Source of the DNA: Betaproteobacteria bacterium
GTDB taxonomy: Bacteria > Pseudomonadota > Gammaproteobacteria > Burkholderiales > Usitatibacteraceae
Assembly: GCA_016709665.1 (NCBI GenBank)
Contig: JADJMI010000005.1
Location: 124,001 to 188,000, forward strand
Length of the DNA: 64,000 nucleotides
Reading direction: 5' to 3'
Part shown: piece after piece, positions 15,106 to 23,145 of the stretch
Numbering within the stretch: position 1 is the first letter of the stretch
How the letters are laid out: every line of letters begins with the position of its first letter
Notes under the pieces: generated by a model
Told to the model about the DNA's origin: nothing
The model's database searches: none
Seen by the model: only the letters and a program-made list of their open reading frames with translations
Translations under genes and position numbers: made by a program

Positions 15106-18100
15106 ATGTTTCCCGAGCGCTTCCTCGCCTTTGTCCTCGCCGGGTTCGTGGGCTTCATCGCCTCGGCCAGCGCCGCCACGCCCGCCATCCGGTCGGGCGA
15201 TCGCCACGCGGTCGCGCTGCACGCCGATGGCACCGTGCGCGCGTGGGGGGACGATTCCTCCGGCCAGCTCGGCCTGGGCCGCACCCTCGTCGCCTCCACG
15301 CCCGCCTTCGTCGCCGGCATCGGCGACGTGCGCAAGGTCGCGTCCGGCTTCAACCACGTGGTCGCGCTGCGCACGGACGGCTCCGTCTGGTCCTGGGGCA
15401 AGAACAGCGTCGGGCAGCTGGGCGATGGCGGCACCACCAGCCGCGCCACGCCGGCGCCCATCCCGGGCCTCGCCGGTGTCATCGATATCTCGGCCGGCTA
15501 CGACCACACGCTCGCGTTGAAAGCGGACGGCTCCGTGTGGTCGTGGGGCGTCAACTACGGCGGGCAGCTCGGCTACGACGAAAGCACGAACGCGCCCGTA
15601 CAGGTGCCGGGCCTTCCCGCCATCAAGGCCATCGCCGCCGGGGGCCTGCACAGCGTCGCGCTCGCGAACGACGGCGGCGTCTGGTCGTGGGGCACCAACG
15701 ACAGCGGCCAGCTCGGCGACGGCACCACGGCAGACCGCACGGCGCCGCGCACGGTGGAGGGCCTTCGCGCCGCCTCGTTCATCGCCGGTGGCGGCAAGCA
15801 CACGCTCGCCATCGCGACCGACGGCACGCTCTTCTCGTGGGGCAGCAACTACTCGGGCCAGGTGGGCGACGGCCTCGCCACCGATCGCCTGCGCCCGGTT
15901 GCCATCGCCGGGCTCGCGGGCGTCACGGCCGTCTCCGCGGGCATCTATCACACGCTCGCGCTCCTGGCCGACGGCACGATGCGCGCCTGGGGCGACGGGT
16001 ACGGCGGGCAATTGGGCGACGGGCGAAACACGCCATCTTCCACGCCGGTCACGGTCTCGGGTCTGTCGGCGGTCACGGCCATCGCGGCCGGCGCCTATTT
16101 TTCGATGGCGCGCACGAACGACGGCGGCACCTGGGTGTGGGGCTACAACACCGACGGGCAGCTCGGCGACGGCACCACCGCCAATCGCGGCACGCCCGCG
16201 CGGCTGGCAAGCCTTCCGGCCATCGCCTCCCTCGCGGCGGGCGGCAACCACGGCTTCGCGGTGACGGGCGACGGACGCATCCTCGCTTGGGGCTCCAACG
16301 AATTCGGCGAGCTGGGCGACGGCGTGAAGCCGCTTCGCTCCACGCCCGCGCGCGTGCCGGGCGCCACCGGCATCTCGCGCATCGCGGCCGGCGGCCAGCA
16401 CACGCTCGCGCTCAAGGCCGACGGCACGGTGATCGCGTGGGGCAGCAACTCCGCCGGGCAGCTCGGCGACGGCACGCAGGTGAGCCGCTCCTCCCCGGGC
16501 CCGGTGAACGGCCTTGCGGGCGTGAGCGAGGTCGCGGCCGGCTATTTCCATTCGATCGCGCTCGTCGGCGACGGCACGCTCTGGTCCTGGGGCTACAACT
16601 ACCAGGGCGTCCTCGGGCAGGGCGACCAGGAACAGCGCAACACGCCCACCCGCATCGCCGGACTGCCCCTCGTCGCCTCGTTCGCGATGGGCGCGGGGCA
16701 CACGCTCCTGCTCGGCCGCGACGGCACGGTGTGGGCGTTCGGCACCAACGGCAGCGGGCAGGTGGGCGATGGCACTACCACCGACCGCTTCTCGCCGGTG
16801 CAGGTCACGGGCCTCGCGAACGTGACGGCGCTCGCCGGCGGGGGAAACCATTCGCTCGCGCTGCGCGCCGACGGCACGGTGTGGAGCTGGGGGAAGAACT
16901 ATTCCGGCGAACTCGGCGACGGCACGAACACGGACCGCTCGCGTCCCGCGCCCGTGCCCGGCCTCACCGGCGTGGTGGCCATCGCCGCGGGCGATTCGTT
17001 TTCCTTCGCGCTGAAGGCCGACGGCACCGTGCTCGCGTGGGGCGCGAACTGGAGCGGCCAGTTGGGCGACGGATCCGGTCTCGAGAAGACCTCGCCCACG
17101 CCCGTGCCGGCGCTCGCGTCCATCGCTTCCCTGTCGGGGGGCGGCACCGGCGCGATGGCCCTGGCGCGCGACGGCACGCTCTACGCCTGGGGCAACAACG
17201 TGGACGGGCGCCTGGGCGACGGCACGTTCGTCACCCGCAACGCCCCGGTCGTCGTGGTGCGCGAGGATGGCGCCGGCACGATCGAGACGAACGACTGGTT
17301 CCTCGACCTCGATCCGGCGGCGGCGAACGCGGTGCCGCTCGAGCGCACGCCCGGGTTCCTGCTCGTGGCCTCCAATGCCGCGCAGGGCATCGTCGCGGAT
17401 CTTCGCTTTCGCGCGCAGGACGTCGGCACCACGGGCAGCGTGTTCGTGTTCGCGCTCGCGCCGGAGGACGCGGTGGCCAAGGCGAAGGATGGCGGCGAGC
17501 CGGTGCGCATCGGCAAGGCGAAATCCATCGCCGGCAAGGATCTCGAGATCGCCTGCGTGCTGGCGCAGTTGAACGCCAGCGGCCAGCTCCAGGCCGCGAC
17601 GCTCACGGGGCTGCAGGCCGCCATCACGGGGCTCCTGTCCTCGAACGGTTCGACGGTGGCGGTGATTCCTTCGGGCTCGTCCACCGCCAGCATCGCGGGC
17701 GCGACGTTCTTCGTGGGCTACGGGCTCTCGGCGACCTCGATGATCAACGGGGGCATCAACCGGGGCGTGGCGAGCGTGCCGGGCTCGAAGGTGTGCGCCC
17801 CGCAGGCGCCGCAGACGGGCTGGTGGTGGAACGCGGCCGAAAGCGGGCGCGGCTTCGCGATCGAGGTGCAGGGGCGCCACCTTTTCTACGCCGCGTTCCT
17901 ATACGACACGACGGGCCGCGCCACGTGGACCATCGCCTCGGGCAACACCTCGCTCGACGGATCGCTCTTCGCGGGCGACCTCCTCGCCTTCAACGGCGGC
18001 CAGACGCTCGCGGGGCCCTACAAGGCGCCCGCGCCGGCGCGCACCATCGGCCAGATCCTGCTCACTTTCAACAATGCCCAGGCCGGCACGATGGTCTGGC

Positions 18101-18501
18101 CCGGCGGCGCGGTGCAGATCGAGCGCTTCAACTTCAACAACCTCGCGGCGCCCGCGCAGGCGAACGTGCCGGAATCGGGCTGGTGGTGGAACGCGAACGA
18201 GAGCGGCCGCGGCTACTTCATCGAATGGCAGAACGGCTACGCGGACCTCGCGGGCTTCATGTACGACGACGCGGGCGAGCCGGTGTGGTATCTCGTGCTG
18301 AACCCGACGCCGGATGCGAGGACGCTCACGGGCAACTGGACGCGCTACGCCAACGGGCAGACGATCACGAGCCCGTACCGCCCCGCGACCCTCGTCGACG
18401 CGAACGTGGCGCCCGTCACGATCCGCTTCGACTCCACGACGACGGGGCTCATGACCTTGCCCGGCGGCAACACCATTCCCATCACGCGCTTCCGCTTCTG
18501 A
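15106..18501 (+). CDS. Secreted RCC1-repeat protein with tandem C-terminal GWWWN modules
   Basis: A 1131-residue exported protein. Residues 1-24 are a signal peptide ending near SASA. From about residue 27 to 710 there are roughly thirteen ~52-residue RCC1-type repeats, recurring as GxxHxxAL, DGTVWSWGxNxxGQLGDG, which should form two seven-bladed propellers. About 190 residues of a beta-rich linker follow. The C-terminus carries two related ~110-residue modules, each opening with SGWWWNxxESGRG. The same linker and modules recur in the next gene. The function is unknown; a cell-surface or matrix-binding role is plausible. The start at 15106 gives a clean signal peptide. Confidence 0.85.
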   Translation: MFPERFLAFVLAGFVGFIASASAATPAIRSGDRHAVALHADGTVRAWGDDSSGQLGLGRTLVASTPAFVAGIGDVRKVASGFNHVVALRTDGSVWSWGKNSVGQLGDGGTTSRATPAPIPGLAGVIDISAGYDHTLALKADGSVWSWGVNYGGQLGYDESTNAPVQVPGLPAIKAIAAGGLHSVALANDGGVWSWGTNDSGQLGDGTTADRTAPRTVEGLRAASFIAGGGKHTLAIATDGTLFSWGSNYSGQVGDGLATDRLRPVAIAGLAGVTAVSAGIYHTLALLADGTMRAWGDGYGGQLGDGRNTPSSTPVTVSGLSAVTAIAAGAYFSMARTNDGGTWVWGYNTDGQLGDGTTANRGTPARLASLPAIASLAAGGNHGFAVTGDGRILAWGSNEFGELGDGVKPLRSTPARVPGATGISRIAAGGQHTLALKADGTVIAWGSNSAGQLGDGTQVSRSSPGPVNGLAGVSEVAAGYFHSIALVGDGTLWSWGYNYQGVLGQGDQEQRNTPTRIAGLPLVASFAMGAGHTLLLGRDGTVWAFGTNGSGQVGDGTTTDRFSPVQVTGLANVTALAGGGNHSLALRADGTVWSWGKNYSGELGDGTNTDRSRPAPVPGLTGVVAIAAGDSFSFALKADGTVLAWGANWSGQLGDGSGLEKTSPTPVPALASIASLSGGGTGAMALARDGTLYAWGNNVDGRLGDGTFVTRNAPVVVVREDGAGTIETNDWFLDLDPAAANAVPLERTPGFLLVASNAAQGIVADLRFRAQDVGTTGSVFVFALAPEDAVAKAKDGGEPVRIGKAKSIAGKDLEIACVLAQLNASGQLQAATLTGLQAAITGLLSSNGSTVAVIPSGSSTASIAGATFFVGYGLSATSMINGGINRGVASVPGSKVCAPQAPQTGWWWNAAESGRGFAIEVQGRHLFYAAFLYDTTGRATWTIASGNTSLDGSLFAGDLLAFNGGQTLAGPYKAPAPARTIGQILLTFNNAQAGTMVWPGGAVQIERFNFNNLAAPAQANVPESGWWWNANESGRGYFIEWQNGYADLAGFMYDDAGEPVWYLVLNPTPDARTLTGNWTRYANGQTITSPYRPATLVDANVAPVTIRFDSTTTGLMTLPGGNTIPITRFRF

Positions 18502-18569
18502 CGCATGCAACGGGGCGGCGCTCGACAGGCGGGGCCGGCTGCTGCGATCCTGTGGTCTTCCGACGCGTC

Positions 18570-20639
18570 ATGAGGGATCGCGCCTTGAAAGAACACGCCT
18601 CCGCCGCAGGCTTTCGCCTCGCCCGCGTGGCCGCCCTGGTCGTTGCCGGGTTCGCCGCCGTGGCTGCGGGCGTCGCCTCCGCCCAGATCCAGTCCGTCAC
18701 CGTCTCGAAGGGCGCCGAGTTCATCCAGACCTCCCCGGCCCGCGTCGATTCCGCCCCGACGATCAACGGCTTCGGCTTCGGCGCGGACGTGAACGGCACG
18801 CCCGGCGGCGCGAGCATCGCGGGCATCGCGGCGCCCATCCTCACCGGCCCGATCAACACGGCGGGGCTCGGCGCCTTCCACAACAACGGCCGCCTGGTCT
18901 ACCGGCCTGGCGACAACGGCTGGCGCTGGGGCCTCTCCGCCAACGATTTTGGCGGGCGGACCGCCGCCATCCGCGACGGCTTCTTCGGCAACGGCACCTA
19001 CAACATCCAGGTGAACGGCACGACGGTGTCGCTGAACCTCACGGGCGACCAGTACCCCAACGTGCCGCAGCTCACCCTGCGCGGCGGCGCCTGGATCGGC
19101 GGCAAGTACGTGGTCGAGACCGACAACGCCCTCGTCATCACCACCAACGAGTTCACGGCCTACGGCACGCACGCGGACGACCTCATCTGCGTCGGCCTCA
19201 TCGGCGGGCAGTTCACGCTGCCGTTCGAGGAGGTCGGGCCTTTCGGCTGCGACTTCGCCGGCATTCCGCTCACGCGGCAGTTCGCGCGCACGACGCCGGG
19301 CAGCAAGTCGGCCACGGTCGTCATTCCTCCCAACACGCTTCGCGACGGCACGGAGTACACGGCCGTCGCCGTCTTCCAGGCCATCGTGGACGACAAGCCC
19401 AATGCGCTGCTGCCCGGCAGCCGCAACGTCGCCACTTACGATTACAACACCGCCGTGCGCGTGGTCGCGCGGGCACCGCGCTTCGGCCGTACGGCCACCG
19501 TCACCTCGACGCCGACCACCATCGCGGCCACGAGCAACATCCAGTTCCGCCCGCAGGACATCGGCACGCAGGGCCGCATCTTCGCCTTCGCCGTGGCGCC
19601 CGAGAGCCTCGTGCGGCCCGCGGCCGCGCCCATCGAGCCCACGCGCCTGGGCAAGGCCATCGGCGCGGGCGGCAAGGAGACGGCGATCGCCTGCGTGATC
19701 GCGCAGTTGAACGCCGACGGCCAGCTGCAGGCCTCGAGCCTCACGAGCCTCACGGCGGCCATCACGGGGCTGCTCACCACGGCCGGCACGTCCCTCGCGG
19801 TGATCCCGCCGGGCTCGTCGACCTCCGGCGTCGCGGGCACCACGTTCTACGTGGGCTACGGTTCGTCCTCCACCGGCATGATCACCTCGGGCCTCACGCG
19901 CAGCGTCACCGCCGTGCCCGGCGCGCTCAAGTGCGAGCCCTCGGCGCCGCAGACGGGCTGGTGGTGGAACGCCAGGGAGAGCGGGCGCGGCTTCGGCATC
20001 GAGGTGCAGGGCCACAACCTGTTCTACGCCTCGTTCCTCTACGACACCGACGGGCGCGCCACCTGGTTCATCTCCGCCGGCCCCACCGCGATCGACGGCT
20101 CCGTCTTCGCGGGGGACCTGCTGCAGTTCGGCGGCGGGCAGACGCTCGCGGGCGCCTACAAGGCACCGGGCACCCCGACGAGCGTGGGCTCGCTCCTGCT
20201 CACCTTCAACACGCTCCAGCAGGGCACGATGGTCTGGCCCGGCGGCGTGGTGCCGATCCAGCGCTTCGACTTCAAGGGCGTGGATGCGCCGCCGCAGGTG
20301 GGCGTGCCGGAATCGGGCTGGTGGTGGAACCCGGCCGAGAGCGGCCGCGGCTACTTCATCGAGTGGCAGGGCGGCACGATGGACATGGCCGGGTTCATGT
20401 ACGACGACGCCGGCAATCCCATCTGGTACCTGGTCGTGGCGGATACGCCCGAACCGACCGCGCTCAGCTCGGGCTGGACGCGCTACGCCAACGGGCAGAC
20501 GCTCACCGGCGCCTACAAGGCGCCCGCCGTCGTGAACGCGAACGAGGCGCCCGTGACCATCCAGTTCGACTCGACCACCACCGGCACGATGACGCTGCCG
20601 GGCAACAAGACGATCCGGATCGAGCGCCAGCCCTTCTGA
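18570..20639 (+). CDS. Secreted protein sharing the GWWWN module
   Basis: A 689-residue exported protein. The signal peptide spans about residues 1-41 and ends near VASAQ; a TTG five codons downstream (18585) is an alternative start. Residues about 42-300 form a unique beta-rich domain of unknown type. From about residue 310 the protein matches the C-terminus of the preceding gene: the same linker (FRPQDIGTQGRIFAFAVAP) and two tandem modules opening with GWWWNARESGRGF and GWWWNPAESGRGY. The two genes are in the same direction, 68 bases apart, and look like module-sharing paralogues made by local duplication. Confidence 0.8.
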   Translation: MRDRALKEHASAAGFRLARVAALVVAGFAAVAAGVASAQIQSVTVSKGAEFIQTSPARVDSAPTINGFGFGADVNGTPGGASIAGIAAPILTGPINTAGLGAFHNNGRLVYRPGDNGWRWGLSANDFGGRTAAIRDGFFGNGTYNIQVNGTTVSLNLTGDQYPNVPQLTLRGGAWIGGKYVVETDNALVITTNEFTAYGTHADDLICVGLIGGQFTLPFEEVGPFGCDFAGIPLTRQFARTTPGSKSATVVIPPNTLRDGTEYTAVAVFQAIVDDKPNALLPGSRNVATYDYNTAVRVVARAPRFGRTATVTSTPTTIAATSNIQFRPQDIGTQGRIFAFAVAPESLVRPAAAPIEPTRLGKAIGAGGKETAIACVIAQLNADGQLQASSLTSLTAAITGLLTTAGTSLAVIPPGSSTSGVAGTTFYVGYGSSSTGMITSGLTRSVTAVPGALKCEPSAPQTGWWWNARESGRGFGIEVQGHNLFYASFLYDTDGRATWFISAGPTAIDGSVFAGDLLQFGGGQTLAGAYKAPGTPTSVGSLLLTFNTLQQGTMVWPGGVVPIQRFDFKGVDAPPQVGVPESGWWWNPAESGRGYFIEWQGGTMDMAGFMYDDAGNPIWYLVVADTPEPTALSSGWTRYANGQTLTGAYKAPAVVNANEAPVTIQFDSTTTGTMTLPGNKTIRIERQPF

Positions 20640-20654
20640 CGGGCGGCGATACCG

Positions 20655-21491
20655 CTAGACCTGCACCACGCGCCCGGCCGCGGACAGGGCGGCGATCTCC
20701 TCGTCGCCCAGCTTCGGGCCCTCGAGCGTCACGCGCTCCTCTTCCACTTTCGCCGTGCGGAACTTCGCCATCAACGGCTTCAGTTCCGGCTTCTGGTGCG
20801 TCTCGTCGTAGCCGTTGAAGAGGTGGCCCAGCAGGCCCCGGTTCAAGTCGCTCGTGTTCATGAACCAGTCGGCCACCGGGAAGGTGAGGTTCATGTTCAG
20901 GTGCATCATGATCCCCATGTTGTGGTGCGCGGTGTGGTGGCGGCGGATGGTGCTGATGAAGGGGGCGTTGCGGACGAACGCGTTCTCCGGCAGGTGGCAG
21001 CACACGTGGAAGGTCTCGTAGACCATGTAGTGCCCGATCATCGTGATCGGGAACATGAAGCCGGCGTTCGGGCCCAGCACCAGCGACGCGGTGTAGCCGA
21101 AGACCGCGCTCGCCACCGCCAGCACGATGAGCACGCGCCAGGGGAAGAAGACGATCCGGAACTCCTTCACCGAGTGGATCTCGACGTCGTTGTCGGTGAA
21201 GTACTGGTGGTGCTGTCGCGTGTGCCGGTCGTAGATGGCGCGAAGCGCGAAGACGTCCTTCAGCCGGTGCATGACGTGCATGTGCATGCCCCATTCCACG
21301 AAGTTGCCGGCGATGGCGATGGGGACGATGAGGAGCCACTCCCAGGTGGGCGCCTTCAGCTGGCTCACGCACCACGCGATGGCGCTGATGCCGGCCACGT
21401 ACATCACGCCGATGTGCACGAGGCCGTGGTACCAGGGGCTGATCTCGGAGACGTACTTTTCCCGGAACTTGCGCTGCTTCTCGGTCATCAT
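20655..21491 (-). CDS. Fatty acid hydroxylase/sterol desaturase family membrane protein
   Basis: A 278-residue integral membrane di-iron oxygenase. At least four hydrophobic segments are visible (near residues 24-44, 50-68, 118-140 and 145-162). Histidine clusters typical of the superfamily are present: HMHVMH, RHTRQHHQYF and RRHHTAHHNM, the eight or so His residues that bind two irons. These enzymes hydroxylate or desaturate lipid chains using oxygen. The substrate is not evident. The gene diverges from the PanB-like operon across a gap with a perfect FNR/Anr box, so regulation by oxygen would make sense for an oxygen-consuming enzyme. Confidence 0.8.
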   Translation of the reverse strand: MMTEKQRKFREKYVSEISPWYHGLVHIGVMYVAGISAIAWCVSQLKAPTWEWLLIVPIAIAGNFVEWGMHMHVMHRLKDVFALRAIYDRHTRQHHQYFTDNDVEIHSVKEFRIVFFPWRVLIVLAVASAVFGYTASLVLGPNAGFMFPITMIGHYMVYETFHVCCHLPENAFVRNAPFISTIRRHHTAHHNMGIMMHLNMNLTFPVADWFMNTSDLNRGLLGHLFNGYDETHQKPELKPLMAKFRTAKVEEERVTLEGPKLGDEEIAALSAAGRVVQV

Positions 21492-21505
21492 TCTCGGCTC
21501 CCCGC

Positions 21506-21519
21506 TTGATCCAGATCAA
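21506..21519. promoter_or_regulatory. Perfect FNR/Anr box in a divergent promoter
   Basis: The sequence TTGATCCAGATCAA is an exact match to the FNR/Anr/Crp-like consensus TTGAT-N4-ATCAA. It lies 15 bases upstream of the membrane hydroxylase ATG and 75 bases before the PanB-like ATG. Its left half also works as a -35 (TTGATC, 21506-21511) placed 18 bases before a -10 TATATT (21530-21535) for the plus-strand operon, so binding would more likely repress than activate that promoter. Confidence 0.65.
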
Positions 21520-21593
21520 ATATCATTGATATATTAGGCACACATCAGCCGTCGGTCAAACCGGCCGGCCACAACCATGACGAGGAGGCCGCC

Positions 21594-22475
21594 ATGGCGG
21601 CAAGCACGCCCGCCGCGGAGCGCAAGAAGCGCACGCTCCAGGACATCCGCGATTCCAAGCGCACCGGCGAGAAGATGGTCTACATGTCGGTGCCGGACTA
21701 CACGTCCGCCCGCTGGGCCGAGATGGCGGGGGTCGACGTCGCCGTGTGCGGCGACAGCCTCGCGATGATCGCCCACGGCCACCCGACCACCATCCCGGCC
21801 ACGATGGACATGATGGTGATGCACTGCGCCGCCATCCGCCGGGGCGCGCCCGACACCTTCGTGCTGGGCTGCATGCCCTACCAGAGCTACCACACGGTGG
21901 AGCTCGCGCTCACGAACGCCACGCGCTTCATGCAGGTGGGCGGCTCGGACGCCGTGAAGCCCCAGGGCGGCCGGAGCCAGGCGCACATCCTCAAGGCCAT
22001 GGTCGACGCCGGCATCCCCACGGCCTCGCACATCGGCATGACGCCCCACACCGTGGCCATGTTCGGCGGCTTCCGCATCCAGGGAAAGACGGCCGATTCG
22101 GCCATGAAGATCCTCGAGGACGCCTTCGCCATCCAGGACGCCGGCTGCTTCATGCTGGAATTCGAGGCGGTGCCGGCGAAGATCGCCACGGTGATCTCGC
22201 AGCAGCTCGAGATCCCGACCATCGGCATCGGCGCGGGGGTGGGCTGCGACGGGCAGATCCTCCTGGGGCACGACCTCCTGGGCGTCTTCACCGACTTCAA
22301 GCCCAAGTTCACCAAGCGCTACGCCAACCTCACCGAGGTGGCCCTCGCGGGCATCGACGCGTACATCAAGGACGTGAAGGCCGGGACATTCCCCGACGAC
22401 GACCACAGCTACGGCGTGGACGAAAAGGAGTACGAGAAATTCCTGTCCCTCGTCGAAAAGCGAAAGCACCGGTAG
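21594..22475 (+). CDS. PanB-like (ketopantoate hydroxymethyltransferase family) protein with altered metal ligands
   Basis: A 293-residue TIM-barrel protein that aligns with PanB along its whole length (GDSL, IRRGAPDTF, HIGMTPHTV, GFRIQGK, IGIGAG, GQILLGHDLLG, KRYAN). PanB normally joins a one-carbon unit from methylene-tetrahydrofolate to ketoisovalerate. Against the E. coli enzyme, metal ligand Asp45 is kept (Asp54) and Lys112 is kept (Lys122). However, metal ligand Asp84 is Cys93 and Glu114 is Gln124. It also heads a transporter and oxygenase operon rather than sitting beside panC. A different aldol-type or lyase reaction in catabolism is therefore likely. Confidence 0.8.
   Translation: MAASTPAAERKKRTLQDIRDSKRTGEKMVYMSVPDYTSARWAEMAGVDVAVCGDSLAMIAHGHPTTIPATMDMMVMHCAAIRRGAPDTFVLGCMPYQSYHTVELALTNATRFMQVGGSDAVKPQGGRSQAHILKAMVDAGIPTASHIGMTPHTVAMFGGFRIQGKTADSAMKILEDAFAIQDAGCFMLEFEAVPAKIATVISQQLEIPTIGIGAGVGCDGQILLGHDLLGVFTDFKPKFTKRYANLTEVALAGIDAYIKDVKAGTFPDDDHSYGVDEKEYEKFLSLVEKRKHR
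22425..22441 (+). promoter_or_regulatory. Shine-Dalgarno and apparent ATT start codon for the GntR gene
   Basis: Within the last codons of the PanB-like gene, AAGGAG (22425-22430) lies eight bases before ATT at 22439, in the frame of the GntR regulator. No ATG, GTG or TTG in that frame lies between 22300 and the helix-turn-helix region. Either the regulator starts at a rare ATT, as known for infC, or the sequence has a base error in an original ATG. Confidence 0.5.
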
Positions 22476-23110
22476 CCCGCAGCCTCGGCGAGCAGGCCTA
22501 CGCCGATCTGGAGGAGCTCATCATCACCCTCCAGCTCGCGCCGGGCGCGGTCGTCACGGAGGCGGCGCTCTCCAAGCAGCTCGCGATCGGCCGCACGCCC
22601 ATCCGCGAGGCCCTGCAGCGCCTGGCGCGCGAGGGCCTGGTGAACATCATGCCGCGGCGCGGCATCGTGGTCTCGGAGATCAACGTGACGCGCCAGCTCC
22701 GGCTGCTCGAGGTGCGCCGGGCGCTCGAGACGCTCGTCGCCCGGACGGCCGCGCGGCGAGCCACGGAAGCGGAGCGATCCCGCCTCGCGGAGCTCGCGGC
22801 GATCTTCGAGCAGTGCGCGAAGACCCGCGACGACGTCACCTTCATGCGCGCCGACCGCGAGTTCAACTCGCTCGCGAGCGCCGCCTGCCACAACGAGTTC
22901 GCGCTGGGCGCGATGGGCCTCATCCATTCGCTCTCGCGCCGCTTCTACTTCACGCACCACAAGCAGGTCGGCGACACGGCCCTCACCGCGCGCATGCACG
23001 CGGAGATGGCGAGGGCCATAGCGTCGGGCAACGAGGAGAAGGCCGCCAAGGCCACGGAAAAGCTGCTGGACGTCATCGAGAAGTTCACCCGCGACACGAC
23101 GCACGTCTGA
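22439..23110 (+). CDS. GntR-family (FCD/FadR subgroup) transcriptional regulator
   Basis: About 223 residues if begun at ATT 22439. The winged helix at residues ~15-80 includes APGAVVTEAALSKQLAIGRTPIREALQRLAREGLV, the classic GntR motif. The C-terminal all-helical FCD domain carries the expected metal/effector residues (Arg in VRRALE, Asp-Arg-Glu-Phe in ADREFNS, His in ARMHAEM). It overlaps the PanB-like gene and should autoregulate the operon in response to the imported substrate. The missing standard start codon is the odd feature. Confidence 0.85.
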   Translation: MPVPRRKAKAPVARSLGEQAYADLEELIITLQLAPGAVVTEAALSKQLAIGRTPIREALQRLAREGLVNIMPRRGIVVSEINVTRQLRLLEVRRALETLVARTAARRATEAERSRLAELAAIFEQCAKTRDDVTFMRADREFNSLASAACHNEFALGAMGLIHSLSRRFYFTHHKQVGDTALTARMHAEMARAIASGNEEKAAKATEKLLDVIEKFTRDTTHV

Positions 23111-23145
23111 GGCGCGGACAACAACACCGGAAGAGGAGAATCGCC

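Noticed and set aside
15180..17240. Periodic repeats of about 156 bases, considered as a possible repeat array or CRISPR
   Set aside because: The period corresponds to 52-residue RCC1 units within one open frame, and the units diverge at synonymous sites. There are no spacers of CRISPR type.
14824..17880. Minus-strand frame of about 1000 residues opposite the RCC1 gene
   Set aside because: Its regular pattern only mirrors the RCC1 repeats on the other strand; no signal peptide or known motif fits.
15243..18569. Very long plus-strand frame overlapping the RCC1 gene in another phase
   Set aside because: Up to the real start at 18570 it is low-complexity Arg/His/Gly sequence out of phase with the RCC1 repeats; only the part after 18570 is a gene.
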